A stretch of DNA of 10,708 bases from Acidisarcina sp. Its GTDB lineage: Bacteria > Acidobacteriota > Blastocatellia > Pyrinomonadales > Pyrinomonadaceae. The notes under the pieces are model-generated. The model made no database searches. It was not told where the DNA came from and saw only the letters and a list, made by a program, of their open reading frames with translations. The position numbers and the translations under genes were made by a program. The stretch lies in assembly GCA_021155145.1 (NCBI GenBank), contig JAJNPX010000185.1, forward strand, positions 1 to 10,708. The letters run 5' to 3'. Shown piece after piece: positions 7,780-10,708 of this stretch. Numbering within the stretch: position 1 is the first letter of the stretch; every line of letters starts with the position of its first letter.

Positions 7780-8826
7780 ATGGCATTTAAATCTTTGTTC
7801 AGTTTGTTTTCCAGCGATCTTGCGATCGATCTGGGCACGGCCAATACGCTCGTGTATGCGAAGGGAAGGGGCATCGTTGTTTCCGAACCTTCGATCGTTG
7901 CGATCAATAAAGTCACCAACCAGGTCGAGGCCGTTGGCCGTGACGCCAAGGAGATGCTCGGCCGCACGCCCGGTAACATAGTTGCCATCCGGCCGATGAA
8001 GGATGGCGTCATCGCCAACTTTGAGGTCACGGAGAAAATGCTTCAGCACTTTATCCGTAAGGCTCACAACGGCAAGTCGTGGGTTCGGCCGAGGGTCGTC
8101 ATCGGTATCCCGTCGGAGATCACGCAGGTCGAACGGCGTGCCGTCGAAGATTCTGCATACCGGGCTAAGGCGTCGGAGGTCTATCTGGTCGAAGAGGCCA
8201 TGGCCGCTGCGATCGGAGCCGGACTTCCGATCACTGAGCCCCATGGAAATATGGTGGTCGACATCGGCGGCGGTACCACCGACATCGCGGTGATCTCTCT
8301 CTCCGGCATCGTCTATTCGCGTGCGGTCCGTGTGGCCGGAAATGAGATGGACGAGGCAATAACGCAGTACATCAAGCGAAAGTACAATCTCCTTATCGGT
8401 GAGCGCACCGCTGAGGCGATCAAGATCGCTCTCGGAAGCGCGTTTCCACTCGACGAACCGCTTTCGATGGAGGTCAGAGGCCGCAATCTCATCGAAGGGA
8501 TCCCGAAGACGATTACCATGACCGATGAAGAGATCCGCGAGGCACTCTCCGACGCGATCTCCACGATCATCAACGCTGTCCGTGTGGCCTTGGAGCGGAC
8601 ACCGCCCGAACTCTCCGCCGACATTGTTGAACGTGGGATAGTGCTGACGGGCGGCGGCGCGCTTCTTAAGAACCTGGACAAACGTCTCACGATCGAGACC
8701 GGCCTTCCGGTCGTGATCGCTGACGATCCGCTTTCGTCGGTCGTGCTCGGAACGGGGAAGATGCTTTCCGATATCGAACTGCTCAAACGCGTCAAGTGGG
8801 ATAATTCATTGATGACAGGAAGTTAG
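7780..8826 (+). CDS. mreB: Rod shape-determining protein MreB (bacterial actin)
   Basis: A 348-residue actin-family ATPase, almost the same length as E. coli MreB (347). It forms antiparallel filaments on the inner face of the cytoplasmic membrane and orients the peptidoglycan elongation machinery. Phosphate-1 loop: AIDLGTANT (residues 15-23). Phosphate-2 loop: D161-IGGGTTD-168. Adenosine-binding motif: [11 protein letters not shown] (286-296). The C-terminal [13 protein letters not shown] is typical of the family. The N-terminus ([13 protein letters not shown]) is hydrophobic with a Lys, consistent with the membrane-binding amphipathic segment of Gram-negative MreB. It leads an mreB-mreC-mreD-mrdA cluster. 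No Shine-Dalgarno is seen at a normal distance from ATG 7780, but the start is fixed by homology of the N-terminus. Confidence 0.98.
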   Translation: MAFKSLFSLFSSDLAIDLGTANTLVYAKGRGIVVSEPSIVAINKVTNQVEAVGRDAKEMLGRTPGNIVAIRPMKDGVIANFEVTEKMLQHFIRKAHNGKSWVRPRVVIGIPSEITQVERRAVEDSAYRAKASEVYLVEEAMAAAIGAGLPITEPHGNMVVDIGGGTTDIAVISLSGIVYSRAVRVAGNEMDEAITQYIKRKYNLLIGERTAEAIKIALGSAFPLDEPLSMEVRGRNLIEGIPKTITMTDEEIREALSDAISTIINAVRVALERTPPELSADIVERGIVLTGGGALLKNLDKRLTIETGLPVVIADDPLSSVVLGTGKMLSDIELLKRVKWDNSLMTGS

Positions 8827-8832
8827 TCTGGC

Positions 8833-8885
8833 GAGACCCTGGGGATACGGCCCACCACAATGGGCCGAGCGAAACTCGGGGTTTC
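8833..8885 (+). other. Overlapping hairpins in the mreB-mreC intergenic region
   Basis: The 81-bp gap holds a perfect 7-bp stem CGGCCCA/TGGGCCG (8848-8854 and 8861-8867) with a 6-nt loop. CCGAG/CTCGG (8865-8869 and 8875-8879) overlaps it, and GAAAC/GTTTC (8871-8875 and 8881-8885) overlaps that. GAGACCC (8833-8839) can also pair with GGGTTTC (8879-8885), with one G-U, closing around the first two. These partly exclusive pairings resemble an attenuator or RNA-processing element. No T-tract follows, so it is not a standard intrinsic terminator. The pairing is seen; the function is inference. Confidence 0.45.
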
Positions 8886-8907
8886 ATCATTTGCAGACTA
8901 AAATTAG

Positions 8908-9798
8908 ATGGTTGAGCGAAGTCAACAGGAAGTTTGGAGATTGACGCCTTGGCTGGCGATCATCCTGTGTGTCGCTAACTTCGTTCTGATGGCGTTTGAC
9001 GCCAGAGCGGACGGCAACCAGAGGGTGATCCGCGTTTGGGCCCAAACCGTCGCGGATTTTGTCCAGTCTCCGGTCACTACCTTGACCTCGTCAATTTCCG
9101 GCTATTTCAGTTCGATCGCAGATCTCCGAACGGCGCAGAGCGAGAACGATGCCCTCAAACAACGGATCCAGGAACTCGAGGTCGAGATAAAAGCAAAGGA
9201 AGATCTGGCCGCCGAGAACGAACGCCTGAACCGGCTGCTCAACCTCAAGGAAAAGAATCAATACAAGGTTCTCACGGCAAGGATCATCGGCCGCGACCCG
9301 TCAATTTGGTTCGACTCGTCGATAGTGGATCGGGGAAGCCTCGATGGAGTGAAGCTGAATATGCCCGTCGTGACCGATGGCGGCTTGCTTGGGCGTGTGA
9401 CCGCCGTGGGGCCGCTGACCTCGCAGATCGATCTGATCACGCGGGATAAATCCGGCGTCGGCGCCGTGGTCGGCGAGATCGCGGGCTCTAACGCGCTCGG
9501 CGTGGTCGTGGGAAGCAGTAAGCGAGACCTTGTCGAGATGCGTTATGTCCCGGGCAGTGTCGAGGTTCAGCCCGGACAAATAGTGTACACGACCGGCCAG
9601 GACGGCATTTATCCGGCCGGATTAAAGGTCGGGGAGATCGTCCAGATCGAATCGGGTTCGGCAACCACACCGCATCGGATCCTCATTCGGCCGAGCGCCG
9701 GGATCGACTCGATGCAGGAGGTCGGCATCCTGCTCTACGAACCACACGCCAAGGAAGAATTCGAGAAACAGATAGCACCGCCCCCGAGATCGAAATAG
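8908..9798 (+). CDS. mreC: Rod shape-determining protein MreC
   Basis: A 296-residue bitopic inner-membrane protein whose periplasmic part binds PBP2 and activates the elongasome. A short cytoplasmic N-terminus precedes one membrane helix at residues 12-30 (LTPWLAIILCVANFVLMAF). A coiled coil follows at about 73-113 with heptad-like Leu/Ile spacing (ENDALKQRIQELEVEIKAK, then ENERLNRLLNLKEK) that mediates dimerisation. The conserved MreC beta-barrel pair spans about 120-277, with ARIIGRDPSIWFDSSIVDRG, GLLGRV, TRDKSGVGAVV and a PGQIVYTTGQDGIYPAGLKVG segment typical of the second barrel. It ends with a short Pro/basic tail (PPPRSK). The gene is 81 bp after mreB behind a structured gap and 5 bp before mreD. 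No clear Shine-Dalgarno precedes ATG 8908, but the predicted N-terminus is family-like. Confidence 0.96.
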   Translation: MVERSQQEVWRLTPWLAIILCVANFVLMAFDARADGNQRVIRVWAQTVADFVQSPVTTLTSSISGYFSSIADLRTAQSENDALKQRIQELEVEIKAKEDLAAENERLNRLLNLKEKNQYKVLTARIIGRDPSIWFDSSIVDRGSLDGVKLNMPVVTDGGLLGRVTAVGPLTSQIDLITRDKSGVGAVVGEIAGSNALGVVVGSSKRDLVEMRYVPGSVEVQPGQIVYTTGQDGIYPAGLKVGEIVQIESGSATTPHRILIRPSAGIDSMQEVGILLYEPHAKEEFEKQIAPPPRSK

Positions 9799-9803
9799 GT
9801 TTA

Positions 9804-10352
9804 ATGGATCAGATCAAGGTCACAATCGCCCTTATACTCGCCGTGCTGCTCCAATGGACGCTGCGCAATGTGGCCGAGCCCCTTGCCTATGTGGATTTTC
9901 CGCTCATCATAGTCGTGTATGCTGCCCTCCAGCGTGACGCCGTAAAGGCCATCCTTTTCGGGGCATTCTCGGGGATCGCGATCGACGCACTCAGCGGCGG
10001 CCTGCTCGGAGCCAACGGTTTCTCTAAAACCCTTATCGCGTATGCCGTTTGTGAACTTACCCGGCGCGTCTATTTGGACAACCTATTGCTCAGAATTCCC
10101 GTCATAGCGGGAGCTTGCCTGCTCGACGATCTTATATATTTTGGACTGCATCGCCTCTTCGGCCAGGAGCCGTCGGGCCAGGTCCTTTTGACAGTATCCT
10201 ACTCGTTGATAGGGACAACGATAGCAGGCACCGTGATCTATCTTGTGCTGGATCACTTTTTGACCGAGAAAGTGAGGTCGAACCGACGTCGCGACACATT
10301 TTCGCAGCGGCGGCCGTCAAGGCGAAGAAATCCGATACGGCTCGGAAAGTAG
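9804..10352 (+). CDS. mreD: Rod shape-determining protein MreD
   Basis: A 182-residue polytopic inner-membrane component of the elongasome. It is recognised by its hydrophobic profile and its place between mreC and PBP2, since MreD sequences diverge strongly. Probable membrane segments lie at about residues 4-20 (VTIALILAVLLQWTL), 29-43, 47-68 (AILFGAFSGIAIDALSGG, the part best conserved in the family), 72-86, 94-113 and 126-149. A tail of about 28 residues after the last segment is very basic (RRR, RR and RRR clusters, 10 Arg in all). It is probably cytoplasmic and longer than in many MreD proteins. ATG 9804 has AGG at 9797-9799 overlapping the mreC stop codon with a 4-nt spacer, pointing to translational coupling with mreC. 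Confidence 0.9.
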   Translation: MDQIKVTIALILAVLLQWTLRNVAEPLAYVDFPLIIVVYAALQRDAVKAILFGAFSGIAIDALSGGLLGANGFSKTLIAYAVCELTRRVYLDNLLLRIPVIAGACLLDDLIYFGLHRLFGQEPSGQVLLTVSYSLIGTTIAGTVIYLVLDHFLTEKVRSNRRRDTFSQRRPSRRRNPIRLGK

Positions 10353-10361
10353 TACCGATCC

Positions 10362-10365
10362 AGGA
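10362..10365 (+). promoter_or_regulatory. Shine-Dalgarno for mrdA
   Basis: AGGA lies 5 nt before ATG 10371, in the 18-bp gap after mreD. It fixes the start of the PBP2 gene and supports its translation from the mre transcript. Confidence 0.6.
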
Positions 10366-10370
10366 CCGCA

Positions 10371-10708
10371 ATGAAGTTGAACGAATACACACAGAATGTA
10401 GGAGCGAGGGTGATCGTGATCCAGGTCGTGGCCTTCGTTCTGTTGACCCTGCTTGGCGTAAGGCTGTATTACCTCCAGATAGTTCAGGGGGATTACTGGG
10501 CCGGCAGAGCTGAGAATCAGCGGATCCGCCTGATCCCGATCCCCGCTCCCCGCGGTGCGATATTCGACCGAAACGGCAAGATCCTTGTCGATTCGCGGCC
10601 TACATATAATGTGGTTCTTTCAAACGAGCCGTTGAAATCCATCGACGTTTCCGAGCGCAGTCCCGAATACGCGAACGGGTTGAACCTCGAGCCGGATTTC
10701 GTGGTCGA
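10371..10708 (+). CDS. mrdA: Penicillin-binding protein 2 (elongasome transpeptidase), N-terminal part
   Basis: The frame is open from ATG 10371 to the window edge, giving 112 codons plus two bases. A short cytoplasmic start (MKLNEYTQNVGAR) precedes one membrane anchor at about residues 14-30 (VIVIQVVAFVLLTLLGV). Then come LYYLQIVQGDYWAGRAENQR and the class B PBP hallmark at about 60-75: PRGAIFDRNGKILVD, followed by PTYNVVL. This is the start of the pedestal domain of PBP2, the transpeptidase that cross-links peptidoglycan with RodA during elongation. The catalytic SxxK, SxN and KTG motifs lie outside the window. FtsI-type proteins share the RG-x-I-x-DRNG motif, but the position directly after mreD makes the elongation-specific PBP2 much more likely. 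rodA is expected downstream. Confidence 0.93.
   Translation, partial: MKLNEYTQNVGARVIVIQVVAFVLLTLLGVRLYYLQIVQGDYWAGRAENQRIRLIPIPAPRGAIFDRNGKILVDSRPTYNVVLSNEPLKSIDVSERSPEYANGLNLEPDFVV

Noticed and set aside
7711..8244. A 177-codon minus-strand open frame covering the mreB start and leader
   Set aside because: Most of it is antisense to conserved MreB sequence; no domain is visible, so the leader is treated as non-coding.
10115..10513. A 132-codon plus-strand frame spanning the mreD-mrdA junction
   Set aside because: It overlaps both genes out of frame. The PBP2 reading from ATG 10371 has the RGAIFDRNG hallmark and a Shine-Dalgarno, and this frame has neither.
1..10708. Defence system, mobile element, CRISPR, tRNA or rRNA
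   Set aside because: No array-like direct repeats, transposase or integrase motifs, tRNA-like cloverleaf or rRNA signatures were seen. All large genes are common housekeeping or secreted-enzyme families.

Overview
The window is about 58% GC by eye and looks like ordinary chromosome of a Gram-negative, rod-shaped bacterium. The best guess is an Acidobacteriota member of the Blastocatellia/Pyrinomonadaceae type. The main clue is the C-terminal regulatory-like beta module of the large secreted S8 peptidase, a tail I associate with that group. This lineage call is inference from family resemblance, because no 16S or other lineage marker is present.

Layout from left to right. A minus-strand Rieske [2Fe-2S] ferredoxin-like gene runs off the left edge. 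A divergent intergenic region of 130-170 bp separates it from a plus-strand group of three: a two-CBS-domain protein, a short Hsp20/alpha-crystallin chaperone and the ATP-dependent protease Lon. The first two are 5 bp apart and Lon follows after 50 bp, so a protein-quality-control transcription unit is plausible. Next comes a roughly 1,220-residue secreted subtilisin-like (S8, KP-43-like) peptidase with several beta-rich C-terminal modules. It probably has its own promoter.

After a 208-bp non-coding leader comes the elongasome cluster mreB-mreC-mreD-mrdA, with mrdA (PBP2) cut by the right edge. MreB filaments under the inner membrane, the bitopic periplasmic MreC, polytopic MreD and the transpeptidase PBP2 together direct lateral-wall peptidoglycan synthesis. 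rodA would be expected just beyond the window.

I found no RNA gene, insertion sequence, phage gene, CRISPR array or recognisable defence system, and nothing that amounts to an undescribed system. The points most worth a second look are modest: a set of overlapping hairpins between mreB and mreC, an Hsp20 without the usual C-terminal extension, the CBS-Hsp20-Lon arrangement, and a rewritten His motif in the S8 peptidase.
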